Shown here piece after piece: positions 36,822 to 47,460 of a stretch of 64,000 nucleotides of DNA (positions are counted from its first letter, which is position 1; each line of letters begins with the position of its first letter). Under the pieces are notes generated by a model. It saw nothing but the letters and a program-made list of their open reading frames with translations, was not told the origin of the DNA and searched no databases. The position numbers were made by a program, and so were the translations under genes. Origin of the DNA: Adiantum capillus-veneris. Taxonomy: Eukaryota; Streptophyta; Polypodiopsida; Polypodiales; Pteridaceae. The stretch covers positions 121,108,043 to 121,172,042 of the forward strand of contig CM043960.1 of assembly GCA_014529385.2 (NCBI GenBank), in the 5' to 3' direction.

Positions 36822-39800
36822 GCAAGGCCTAGCAAGGCTAGCGTTTTTGCATACACAGGACAGCCAGTGTTTTTGCTCTTGCAGATTCCTGGCGACAGCA
36901 GATCAAGCAGAAGCCCTAGCGTTAGCAGATTCTCCACAGCAAGACCAGATCAGCCCCAACATTTTTGCATCAACTTGATACCTCAGCGTTTTTGCAGATC
37001 TTTGCGACAGAATCAGCCCATAGACCAACGTTTTCAGTTTTCAGCAGTTAGAACCTGCAGAAGAAGTCTCGAACCTCGCAGATCTCACCATCCCGTAGCA
37101 GATTCTCGTCCACGGTCAGGTCCAGCGAAGTTTGTAGTTTCAGCCCGGAAAACACATTAAATCTGCGTTTTCAGCACGTCGTCGTTGCATCGTCGTCATC
37201 GCCGTCATCATCGACATAGAGTCAGAATTCAGCCGATAAAGATTTGCAGATTTCAGCCATTAGCGTTTTCAGATTTCAGCCCGTCTCGTTGTTGTCCTCA
37301 TCGTCGTCGTCATCGTGGGCAAGTCCAAGCATTGTAGAGATTGTGCAATCAATAGTAGACCGCTCTTGCCTTAGAGAATGGGGCCTTCGAAGAAGGGTTT
37401 TGACAACATTCTGGTGACATATTCTTCTCTCTCTGTCTCTCAGTCTCAGCACCTTCATTCACAGTGTTCACCACTTTGTTTGTGTCCATTGCACTCTCTC
37501 ACTAAAGGAACGGAAGGCTCTCCCTTCCGTAAGTAAAAGGAACCCTTGAGCAGAGTTCGAAGCACTCATCTTGAACAAAGTTCAACACTCACTTCCGTTG
37601 CACTTTACATTGGTATCGGAGCTTTGACAGTGTTCTGTATCACTCAAGGAAAGAACCACTTTTTTTTTTTTTGCTTGTTGCGGTCGCACGTAACCCAAGA
37701 CCTCTTGGGCGTGTCGATTCCTAATCGTGTTTTTGAAGAGTGACAAGAAACCCAAGAAAGAAGGGCTTGTCCAGCCTCCCCTTGTGCCTCTTTTCACTCA
37801 TTGAGAGCGGACCGTGCACTTCACGGCCAGCCAATCGACGTGAGGTGGCAAAAAGCAACCTTGGTGTGAGCGCAAGGCCGCCAAGGGGTGCGCCCGCGGA
37901 AAAGAGAAGAACTCGGGTAAAGAGAAGATACACGGATTGCAAGCTAAAGAAGAACCTCACGACCCTCAAGAACCTGAAGACTCAAGAACTGGAGAACCAA
38001 AACCCGCAAGAACCCAAGTTCCTCATGAACTTAAGAACCCAAGACTTCAGTGGATGGTCATCACCCAAAGCGGAATGGATACTTCGCATGGAGGTGGTGA
38101 GCATGGGAGTGGCGAAGAAGAGTTTTCTTCACTAGAAGGTTTTCTGACCTTCCCCTTCTCCATCTACGCCAAGGATTACACTAACTCCTATGGAGGCTTT
38201 CGACAAGAGGATGATGGACAGGAAGTTAGAAAGCGAAGAAAGAATCGCAGCCATAGACCGTAAGTACCAAGAAAGAATGGCAGCCATAGCACATGTGAGC
38301 GAGCAAGCCCGCTTGGAAGCCAAAGTAAGAAAAGCAGAAAGAGAAGCAGAAAGAAAGGCAAACTTGGAGCGTGACCGTGAGCAAGCGCGTTTGGCGGCCG
38401 AATAGAGCGCCCGACCCATGAAAGAGATGTTGCGACTCTTTTCTCAAGTGCAGGCACAGATGCAGAGATTCGGGAAAAGGAGACTCTCTTTGTCTCGTCT
38501 TCTCCCAAGCATGACACACATGATTTGCATGATTATGATAAGCATGATGATTTGAATGACAATGATAAGCATGATGATTTGAATGATAATGACAAGCATG
38601 ATTATTTGCATAAAGACGATGTGATTGTTCACAAGGATTATGGGCTAGTTGATGCTTTTTCTTGTAAGCTAACCTCATTGCAGATTCGATCAATCACGAA
38701 GAACCGATCTTGGCTCTCGAGTCGAGGTCTACAGAACCCTTTCAGAAAGAACCGATCTTGGCTCTTGAGCCTAGGTCCAAAGAACCCTAACAGGAAGTAT
38801 TATGTGCTTGAATGATTAGTTCGCACGCATTGTTCGAGTGTTTCATTCATGATGCTTTCCTGTATTTCAGTCACCGTCCTTACGTGAACCCTTTTTATAG
38901 GCATGACATATTGTACGCTGAGGACGATTCACTCATGAATGAGCACGAATGTATCATGAATGAGCACGAATGTATGTGGATCATTCATGAAAAGATGAAA
39001 TGTTTGCTTTCAAGGAATTTATATTCCCTGTCTCTTCCTTGGCATGACATAGTATCCGAAAGAGCACAAGAAGGATTGAGCATCAAGCACAGGCATTTCC
39101 ATTGTGTTTTGCCACAGTTGATTGATATAGATCAGAAAGTCAAGATTCAACCCCATTGTTTGCGTGTGTTCGATGAACGATTTGGCACTCCATCACTTTG
39201 TTCATTTGCATCGCATGCACAGTTTGTTCGAAGGAATAGTATTTTTCAAGTCACTTTACATGGAATGGGTATGTTCATGTTTTTGTATTGAAGTGGTTTC
39301 ATGAATTTTCATCCTCGGAGATTCTTGAAGAAGGTAGACGCATGACTATAGCCGAAGTTCAAGCATTGAAGGAGCCACAAAAGACTTTGTCGCTTTCGGC
39401 GTGGCCCAAAGAAGCAAGCGTTGCAAACCTTTATGAAGTTCAAGTATCGCACGACACACGTATCAGAGTGGGCCGGCGAAGAGTCCTTTCCAGGATTCCA
39501 GACGCTGTTGGCTCTCTCCCTCGACGCTATACAGTTCGGTATCAGTACCTCACTTTGAAAAGGAGGGGATGTCACGTGACACATCTAACCCTATGTGCAC
39601 GTGGACAAGGTACTTTATTACATGGGTTCAGTTCAGTTTAAAATAGGAAGTGATCTGGCACTTTTGTGAGTCTGTTCGCAGACCGTGCATGTCCAGACAC
39701 TTAGAGTAGGTGCATATCCTCTAGTTGCACACAGCATGATCATCAGATTTTCATCATAACCCATCAGGAGCATTTTTACAGTGCATAGACCTATTTTCCC

Positions 39801-42800
39801 TTTTTTTGACATTTTTCACTTATTATTTTTAAGTGACTTTTGTTGGGAGCTAGGTAGGGCAATTTTGCTAAGCAAATATATATATATACCTAGCGCTAGC
39901 ATTCCATAGAAGAAGAGGCAGCAAGAGCTTCGGTCTTCTCACTAGGACCCCCCCCCACCCCCACAGCAAGGCCTAGCGTTTTTGCATACATAGGACAACC
40001 AACGTTTTTGCTCTTGCAGATTCCTGGCGACAGCAGATCAAGCGGAAGCCCCAACATTATCAGATTCTCCACAGCAAGACCAAATCAGCCCCAACATTTT
40101 TGCATTAGCCTGATACCTTAGCGTTTTTGCAGGTCTTCGCGACGGAATCAGCCCATAGACCAACGTTTTCAGTTTTCAGCAGTTAGAACCCGCAGAAGAA
40201 GTCTCGAACCTCTCAGATTTCACCATCCCGCAGCAGATGCTTGTCGCACGGTCAGATCCCAGCGAAGTTTATAGTTTCAGCCCGGAAAACGCAGATTTCA
40301 GCATCTGCGTTTTCAGCGCGTCGTTGTTGCATCGTCGTCATCGCCGACATAGAGTCAGAATTCAGCAGATAAAGGTTTGTAGATTTCAGCCATTAGCGTT
40401 TTCAGATTTCAGCCCTTCTCGTCGTCGTCCTCATCGTCGGCAAGTCCAAGCATTGTAGAGATTATGCAATCAATAGTAGACCGCTCTCGCCTTAAAGAGT
40501 GGGGCCTTCGGAGGAGGGTTTTGACAACATTCTACTGTCGTATTCTTCTCTCTCTATCTCTCAGTCTTAGCACCTTCATTCACAGTGTTCACCACTGTGT
40601 CCATTGCACTCTCTCACTAAAGGAACGGAAGGCTCTCCATTCCGTAAGTAAAAGGAACCCTTGAGCACAGTTCGGAGCACTCATCTTGAGCAAAGTTCAA
40701 CACTCACTTCCGCTGCACTTTACACAAACTTGGACACCCCAAGTCAAGATTCTGTCGCGACACAGTAGAGATTCACTTCAAAACACTTCACAAAATTAAG
40801 GGAGAGTCAACACGGCCCAGCATAGTTCCTGCCAAGAGATACTGGCCCCAAAGACTGGCGCCCCTTTCAGTATTTCTTAAATATTAATCTTTGAGCAAAG
40901 TATAATTGCCCGCGGGTGCACTCTCTTAGACTCTGCGTTCAGATTCTCTGAGAAGTGAGCCCCTTGGGTTCAATATAAAGGTTACAAGGGTTGCTAAAAG
41001 AAGAGCCCCAAAAGCCATGAGCTCCAAAAGCATCTTGTTAAAAATCCGCCAATAAAAAACACTCAAGCCAAGCCACGTCAGCACCAGCGTAAAACGTGGA
41101 GTTCCGTACATTGTGCCACGTCAGTAGGCCAACGTGAATCACTGGATTTCGTATAGCTGCCACATCAGCCAGTCAGCATGAATTGCGGACATCAATACTG
41201 TCTGCCACGTTATCACGTTCGTACTGTGTGTGTCCGGGCACTGCCATGTTATCAATGTGTGACAAAAGCATTACGAAATGGTTGAAAAACAGCAGCAACC
41301 AACAATACGTATAATCGGTCTGTACACAATAGAGGGTGGTACTAATTCAATTACGTGTTAATTTTCACATAGAGGATTGAGAAGAAGAGAGAACACAGAT
41401 GCGTCTAGCAGCTAGAATGTCATTGCGCACACGAAGACCGACACCTTATAGGCTCCAAAGACTGGCGCCCCTTTTGGTATTTCTTTATTCAATTGAATTG
41501 AAAACAAATGATCCAAACACTTAGACCAAACTCCCACCAAGCTGTCCATACCTGTCAAGAGCTGAAATTGCAGATTTTCGACCCAATTTCGGCAGCATAA
41601 CAGCGCCAAAATCTTTGTAGGTCAAAAGTACAAGTCTAGGACGTATTCCCTTGCATTTTAGAAGCTTTCCGGTGAGCTGTAGGTAAATTTCAGCACACTG
41701 TAATTTCTTGTTTTGGTCATTGACAGGTGCCCAAACTCTTGTATAACAACCCCAAGGCTTCCCTGAGTCTTCCCTGGTGTTATCTTGCAGTTTAGGTATG
41801 AAACTCTCAACCTGCAAATAAACTCAGCAAGCTGAAATTCTCTGTATTGGATCGTTTTGAGCGGAGCAAACACTTCTATGCGTGTCTTAATAGACGTGTC
41901 TCGGGAGCTCTTGCACGCAATGAGTCAATTCCCCTTTGATTTGGACGAGTTTTCATGCTAGAAAACTCACCTGTTTCGCAATCTGTCACGATGGAAGAGT
42001 GTGTATTTGTGGGGGATTAGCAATTAGCTAATCCGGTTCTTGTTCAGAAGGCTCTTGCCTTGGCAAGTGCGCCCCCACAAGACTTTTTATAGTCATTTGA
42101 GGAGCCTAACTAGTGGGGCATTACCATGTGTGTACGGGGGGGAGAGATGCACGAGAGCGAAGTACATGAGACAAGGGAGAAGGCAAGCTTTCCATTAAAG
42201 CTACAAGACTTGAAAATCCACTCACAAATGAGCAAAATTGGCCTTCTCTCTCTTTTGGGCGTCGCCAAGCTGGCCCTCGGGCCTCAACATCTTGGAGTGT
42301 GAGTTGGCTGGTAGGTGACTCTCCTTCAGCCATGTCCTATATGCCCCTTCTGGTTCAGTTTCCTAACCCCTCCCAACTTATAAAGTTGTCAATGACTTGC
42401 CACGTGGTCCAAATTCCTTTTAGGTGCACACATGCTTCCTTACTCATCATAATTCAGAGCTAAATGGCCCAACTGACCGACCTAGATTCCCGATGTGAGA
42501 AACCAGTTTGGCAATAGCCGTTTCACACTGCCATGCAATGTCCACTTGCACCTTTTCAAGGGTTCCGGGGGAAGACAAGTAAAAATAAATTAAAGTATGG
42601 TATGTATTACATTTTAGAGAAGGCAACAAGAAATTTACACCTCCTGGTGACAGTACGCTCCTCTTGAACACGCTCTGATCAATGATCCGACAGCACACTG
42701 TAGTTTGATGCCATGTCAAAGTGGCAATGGAAAAGCCTAAAGGTGAATTGGATAGTGAACAGGGCAACAACGGGTGATTACAACTCTCGTCGAGTATGGA

Positions 42801-44179
42801 CGCCCATCTGGCCTTGAGCAACTGGCTGTAGATCTTCTGGATTATCTCCTGAATCTGATCTGATGGACAGCCCTCTACGTGGATCGACCTCCCTCTGCTA
42901 CGATCCCAACTTGCAAAACACCTCCAGAGAGAAAATGTTGGTCCAAGAGGAGAGAGGGTGCAATGCAAACCCAAAACACGGGCAGCGTTTCATTTCAGTG
43001 TTTAGATTTTCATCAAATGCGTGTTGTATGAGTTTAAAGGTAATCTTGCACCATCTCTGCCCTTACTTCAAGTGACTTCAGAGTTTTTCTCTCTTGTTCA
43101 TTTTGCCCCTCTCTTTTGTCTAAGTCACCTTAAAAAGCTGTCTTCTTTTTAAATAAGTCTTGCCACATTATCTTCTTCTTTTATAGTTTTTGTGTCTCTA
43201 GATTGTTTGTTTTGTAAAGCATTTTAGCCCCTTGTATAGTTCATACGTTCAGACTTTTGTAAGCTTATGAGGGTGTATAATTGCATTTAAATTTGCAGGT
43301 ATCGGATAAATTATTATTTTCTCATGGTCGCATTTCTCCTGCTCTGTAAGTGAGCCATGCTGATGTTTTTGTAAAGTTTTTACATGTTTACTCTGGGACT
43401 GTTGCTTGCTGACTTTTGTTAAGGCTGCAGTCGCAGGGGCATTGCGAAGTCCGGTCGCTGCTTTGGGTGCAGTATTGATCACCTTTGCTACAGCATGCAT
43501 TAATGACAGGTGTGTGGTCTCAAGAGAATCAAAGCTTCAAGCTAGTTGACGGCTAACTGATATTTGTTGAGTGTGCAGCTTTGCAATGTTTGTCAATGAG
43601 AAGGTTCTAAGGTGTGCCAGGAGAATATACCCTCCTCTTGCTGCAAAGATGCGGGCGCCCCCTACGTATGTACGCTGAATGCTTTTAGACTGGATAGAAT
43701 AATGAAAGTCACGGACCATTTGTTTTTTGCAGGCCAGGTGGCCGTGCGCGACCTTCCAAGGGGACCATACACATCTGTGGCAAAGAGAGATCTCACGTTG
43801 TTGCGGTGCTGCTTTCAGGTGTTGGTTGCTCCACAATGTCTGTTTAGGCAGAGAAGCTCGTGCATCAATGTTTTTTTCATTATTGCGGTGCTTGTGGCAG
43901 TGAGCGTGCTATCATGGTTTCTCTCTGCACGAATCAAAATTTTAGGGCTTGCTGTATGTCTTGTCATGATCGGTGAGTGAATATATCAATGGACCGAGCA
44001 TTGATGTTGAAGCAGATGTCCGAGCTCTACTTTGACAGAAATATCTATATTAAGAACTATGAACTTTTCTGCCAGTTATATTGGTTCATGCGAGTTTCCG
44101 GACCCCAAATCTTAAAGCAAGGCTCAACACATTTCGAGAGGAGTTTCGTGCCGTCTGGCGGAGTTATAGCGACATTTGA
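33021..44179 (+). CDS. PRA1A: PRA1 family protein A (seven exons, intact)
   Basis: Exons: 33021-33178, 43299-43345, 43431-43509, 43579-43665, 43733-43818, 43901-43972 and 44076-44179. All introns are GT-AG. The exon total is 633 bases, exactly 210 codons plus TGA, with the phase kept at every junction. The protein starts MDWSSVTLHELADAV and has the family-A block SSRIKCNLYVYRINYYF over the exon 1/2 border. Two hydrophobic pairs follow (RSPVAALGAVLITFATACIN; VSVLSWFLSARIKILGLAV), then the conserved ICGKERSHVV, and it ends HASFRTPNLKARLN with FRAVWRSYSDI. PRA1 proteins are small membrane proteins with hairpin membrane segments that act with prenylated Rab GTPases in endomembrane transport. Length and C-terminal block agree with plant PRA1.A. 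The first intron is 10.1 kb, against 69-103 bases for the others, and contains several retrotransposons. Confidence 0.93.
33179..33689 (+). other. Start of PRA1A intron 1
   Basis: The donor GTAAGAG follows the exon at 33179. This part holds an (AC)n tract at about 33320-33342 preceded by a G-run, and no gene. Confidence 0.6.
33690..34563 (+). mobile_element. Possible copia-type LTR in PRA1A intron
   Basis: The segment starts TGTTGGGATTTATGG and ends GGAGTCAACA, giving TGTTG/CAACA ends. Inside, CTATATATGAGG near 33,885 could be a TATA box, followed by a T-rich R-like region. The flanking five bases do not match, so it is not proven as a solo LTR. The only open frame (34190-34516) has no motif. 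Confidence 0.3.
34818..35895 (-). mobile_element. LTR of family B, minus orientation
   Basis: Read on the minus strand, it starts TGTCACGTGCACATCTAACC at 35895 and ends CGCTGCACATTACA at 34818, about 1,078 bp. It is homologous over its length to the LTRs of the element at 36,413-40,724 (same start, same GTGACTTTTG, CAGCACCTTCA and TAAAAGGAAC blocks, same end). It carries a (GA)n array at 34982-35026 near its end. A polypurine tract (AAAAAGAAGGGGA on the minus strand, 35896-35908) sits directly before it, so it is a 3' LTR. No matching 5' LTR on the minus strand was found. Confidence 0.8.
35896..36412 (-). pseudogene. Chimeric retroelement internal remnant
   Basis: On the minus strand, a primer-site sequence TGGTATTAGAGC (about 36401-36390) is followed by CACGGCTGATTTCTCTTCTA and a gag-like start (MDSEKKQSTS). 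These match the 5' internal region of the gypsy element at 56,062 onward. The gag frame breaks after about 40 codons. The lower half (36116-35896) instead matches the 3' internal end of the family B element, with a KEAKQLGTSTSP end just before the polypurine tract. So two families, A on the 5' side and B on the 3' side, meet inside 500 bases. Confidence 0.65.
36413..37609 (+). repeat. 5' LTR of family B element
   Basis: 1,197 bp, TG...CA ends. It includes a run of about 36 C at 36784-36819, which in the 3' LTR is short and interrupted (near 39949-39961), and CAG/GTTTTTGC-rich repeats. The two LTRs differ by many substitutions and small indels, including a (TA)n insertion near 39,877-39,887 only in the 3' copy, so the insertion is not recent. 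Confidence 0.9.
37611..37622 (+). other. Primer-binding site of family B element
   Basis: TGGTATCGGAGC, one base from the LTR end. It differs at one position from the complement of the plant initiator methionine tRNA 3' end, TGGTATCAGAGC. Confidence 0.85.
37740..39569 (+). pseudogene. Family B internal coding remnants
   Basis: Several frames are open in turn: 37740-38135 (basic), 38190-38405 (a strongly charged, likely coiled-coil 71-residue stretch, MEAFDKRMMDRKLESEERIA at its start and rich in Arg/Glu/Ala), 38812-39291 (159 residues, no known domain) and 39288-39569 (ending before the polypurine tract). Short internal repeats occur: a 27-bp unit (GATAAGCATGATGATTTGAA) repeated at about 38537-38620, and ATGAATGAGCACGAATGTAT duplicated at 38935-38975. 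The coiled-coil piece could be what remains of gag; no zinc knuckle or pol motif is present. Confidence 0.5.
39570..40724 (+). repeat. 3' LTR of family B element
   Basis: 1,155 bp, preceded by the purine tract GAAAAGGAGGGGA and ending CTTTACA at 40724, followed by the CAAAC duplication. Confidence 0.9.
40725..41264 (-). mobile_element. LTR of family A (gypsy-related), minus, interrupted
   Basis: On the minus strand it starts TGTCACACATTGATAACATG at 41264 and runs to 40725. Its second half matches the LTR of the gypsy element at 55,341: GGGCTCACTTCT, ACGCAGAGTCT, GAAATAC(T/C)GAAAGGGG, GCCAGTCTTTGGGGCCA, TTGACTTGG(A/G)GTGTCCAAGT. The last bases of this LTR and its primer site lie at 36412 and below, on the far side of the family B insertion. 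A further fragment of the same LTR end (GGGCGCCAGTCTTTGGAGCC on the minus strand) lies near 41450-41480. Confidence 0.8.
41265..43298 (+). other. Remainder of PRA1A intron 1
   Basis: No gene supported. The minus-strand frames at 41521-41873 and 42447-42974 are open but have no recognisable domain and lack matching splice logic. The 3' end of the intron is T-rich and ends TTTGCAG at 43298. Confidence 0.5.
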
Positions 44180-47100
44180 TGAGAAGTTAGTGCTTGACAA
44201 AATGTTTCAATATTGCAGAGTTTGATGGGGGATCTTTTATGCAGCTCGTTTGGTATCGGTTCTGGATCCTGTGTCATTTCGTACAGGAACAATGTAGGGT
44301 TGCCCTTCTCCGGGTCGAGGAACGTTGAATTGTACAGAAAAGATACAACTTTATCCATACATATGTAACCTACCTCTTTAAGCTAGGCTTCCCCTTCAAA
44401 AGCTGTGCAGTCTATACATTTTGGCCGAGTTTTCTGGTGGGCAGCAAAGTATGCTGCTGAAGTACGAAATTTTGCTACTTGACTATATTGTAAACTTAAT
44501 GTAACAAGTTCAGCAAAAGCTGCTTATTGTCAGGAAATTGTACACTCTTTGCTTTGAATGCTATCCTCCATATGCAAAGTGTGCAAAGGAAAGTTGTTTT
44601 TCCAAGCAAGTGATGAGAACCTTCAATACTTCTTTTCTTCAATTTGCAATAAATTAAGTGATCACAGGAAAACTTTTTGTCAGGCTAATGTTTTGACCTC
44701 CCTCTGTGAGCTTTTGTTGCTGCAGCCTGCCCTGCAGCCCACGAACTCCCTTCCAGCTCATCCTGCCAGCTTCTATGGTCCTCATTCTCATACAAAAGGG
44801 GATCCTTGTGGTCTATCACTGCCTTTGTTTTTCTAATCAATCCTGCTGGTCTCGAGCATAGAACGTGGCAGCAAGTCATTGTTTGCTCTGCCAAATCAGT
44901 GTTCTTCTTGAGCACATGAAGGTGGAACAATTGTTGGTCAAGGATATGTTTTCTGGGGATTTGGTGCTTGACACAGAATCTCTAAAAGGGGCATGCATAA
45001 AATACAATGCAAGGAACGAAACCCTGGGGGTGGTTTTCACATGTGAGGCTTGTTATGTTTTTACGGAGTGTATGGAGGTGCCATGCCCTAAGGACTAATA
45101 TTGATGCACAAATGGAGTCAGCTCAAAGCTTTGCCAAAAGCTTTGAACTTCTTACGAGCCGAAGCCTTGTGAAAAGATGTAGGATGATAGTGCACATCAA
45201 TGCGCTTGGTCGCACACGGAGCACTAAGTTCTTTATCAAGCCAATGGATTGATCATTCAGAACTAGGTTCTTGCAAGTGCTAGGCACTTTGAATGTTAAT
45301 GAAGATAGTGGTGGCAATTATTAGGTTGCTTCTTGCTCAACTAGAGTGTGCACGAGGTACAAAGCTTTAAACATAAAGTACTTGTGAACACGTAGATGTA
45401 GTGACAATGATCTCTTGATTAGACTCCAAGCCCATGTTGCCAATGAAGTAGACAAATGTGTGCTTTAGTAATAATGGTTAATCCTTGCATGGATTTGCTG
45501 ATTAGTGAGTGTAAATTGAATATCCAACCTTGTAATAATGTGTGCAAAAGTAAGGGAAGGAAGAGTTATCTTTGTAGTAGCCTCCAAGATCAAGAAGGCT
45601 GAGGTTTGAAAACTTGTCGATGTAACAGAGGGGCAAAAGGCATGTAGTCCTCAAGGCCTAACCTACAAGTAATGTCTCAGTATACCCTATTTGGCAAAAG
45701 AAAACACAAGATGAAACCTCCATCACATGCTTACATTTTTAAATAAGAGACATCTCAAAAGCTAAGTCTTAATATTCATCTCATTTTTATCAATAAGAAG
45801 CACCATGGCATCTAAATATAAGGCATGGATCTACATCCACATGTTTGAGATTCGTGTTTTCAATTGGTATATCATGCACGTGACAACATTGCAAAGCATT
45901 TTAAGATCAAAATGGTTCACCCTTGAACTGTTTGTTTCACTACAACATGCTAAAGCCTCATGATAGATGAAAATGTGAAATGTGGAACCGACGTTTGTGA
46001 AACGCCTTAGAGCCTTTGAAAGATATTAAATGGATGGTTGCTTCTCATTTATGAAACGGTTCAATTGAGCAAAAGTATTTTAATGCTCAAAATGTTTCGT
46101 CCTTTAGACCAGTTAAAAAGCTTTTCATGTGGCCAAATTTTCAACATATTCACAAAGTTGCTTTGTAGACACTCTAAAATTGAAGTCTTTGTCCTAAGTC
46201 ATGTATGTTTCAAGTATTATGTGGTGCCAATGTACATATGCTAACAATTGACTGTTAAATAAACAAGAGCAAAAGTTTCATCAAATTCAATCTCCTTCTC
46301 TTTGACATCAATTTGAGGCATCACGGCAATATCGACACCCATAAGAACGATCTTAAATGTGCTTAAAAATGTTGAGCTATCATTGTGGGTGTTGGTATGC
46401 GGTTTCATTTGTCATTGACATTAGGAAAATTTTGAACTCATTTTTGGGCCTTTTAAGAGTGCCACATCATCAAAGTTGTACAAAAGAGAGCAACCTGGTA
46501 GATCCCTCTAAATATTGCTTAGAACCCCATGATATGACCTATCATTGGAAAGTTCTTGAAAAATGGATTCTAAAGAGCCAAGGTCCGAAAAGTTTGGATG
46601 ACTTCTATGAAAGTTATGCCATTTTTTTTCAATCAACCAGGTTTTGTTACCGTTACGGTAATTTAAAATCACCTTTTTCTAGATCTACATGAAGGCAATG
46701 TCCGATACATGCATGCTATATATCAATAGATAGAATTTGAAGAGTAGATTCTAAATATCCAACCTCCGACAAGTTTGGATCTTATTTGTAAAAAATTTAC
46801 CGATCCCCACTTTTTGAAAGCTATGCCACATCAACGATTCTTACAAGGCCCATTTTTTAATCCAAACTTTTCCTAATGTAAACATACACAGCCCTGTCAT
46901 TGATATGTTATATCGATGCTTATACCAATGAATATGCAAATGCTCGATATACCGACCTCCATATTACAGAGCATACTGACAACCAAACTAGCAATCTTGT
47001 TTTGCAAGAATAGATTGGCATCTACTTTGCACCATGTCAAGTACAATATAAAAGCTGCTACAAAAGATGTGAGTCATTCTATCCAAGAGAGTACCAAAGC

Positions 47101-47259
47101 AACCACATTCCATCTAATTTGACAGAGCATCTTGTAAATCATTGAAGAAAAACATGTAAACTTCAACATTAGTGCATTGATCCATAACATATTATAGATT
47201 ATAACATATAAATCATAATTGTGATTAAAAATATAATCAAAACTGAATCACGGCCCTGA
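44180..47259. other. PRA1A 3' side and gene-poor spacer
   Basis: The first several hundred bases are likely 3' untranslated region, with no clear polyadenylation signal that I can choose. The frames at 44558-44836, 46038-46244 and 46357-46692 have no recognisable motif. I see no gene. Confidence 0.4.
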
Positions 47260-47269
47260 TCAGGAACTA

Positions 47270-47460
47270 TGAATTCTGGCCATAATAAGTGAACAATGAC
47301 CATGACCAAAAACATAACCATAATCATAACCATGAACTATCAGCATGAACCATAGCCATAACCATAACAAGTAAACCATAGCAATGACCAAAAGAAAAAT
47401 CAAAAGTATAGCCATAGCCATAACCATGACCATGAGTATGAAGCACACTCATAATTAGCA
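47270..47460. repeat. Degenerate CCATAA/CCATGA hexamer array
   Basis: Roughly 190 bases of AACCATAACCATGACCATAG-type sequence, interrupted by short unique pieces. It explains the small low-complexity minus-strand frame here. Confidence 0.85.

Larger units (their letters stand above)
36413..40724 (+). mobile_element. Family B LTR retrotransposon, non-autonomous, nested
   Basis: A complete element of 4,312 bp flanked by the 5-bp duplication CAAAC (36408-36412 and 40725-40729). The 5' LTR is 36413-37609 and the 3' LTR 39570-40724, both with TGTCACGTGACAC starts and CTTTACA ends. A primer site TGGTATCGGAGC is at 37611-37622 and a polypurine tract at about 39557-39569. The 1.96-kb interior has no reverse transcriptase, integrase or protease, so movement must depend on another element. 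It lies in PRA1A intron 1 in sense orientation and is inserted in the end of the minus-strand family A LTR at 40725. Confidence 0.92.

Noticed and set aside
38188-38693. Minus-strand Cys/Phe- and His-rich frames
   Set aside because: They are opposite to the charged coiled-coil frame of the family B element and arise from its repeats.
42447-42974. 175-codon minus-strand open frame
   Set aside because: No recognisable motif, and it lies in the PRA1A intron; I could not link it to a transposon or gene.
42863-43050. Candidate first exon of the PRA1 gene next to exon 2
   Set aside because: It gives no match to the PRA1 N-terminus and the wrong phase; the true exon 1 is at 33,021 with matching phase and sequence.
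47260-47448. Minus-strand frame resembling a membrane protein
   Set aside because: It is the translation of CCATAA/CCATGA hexamers.
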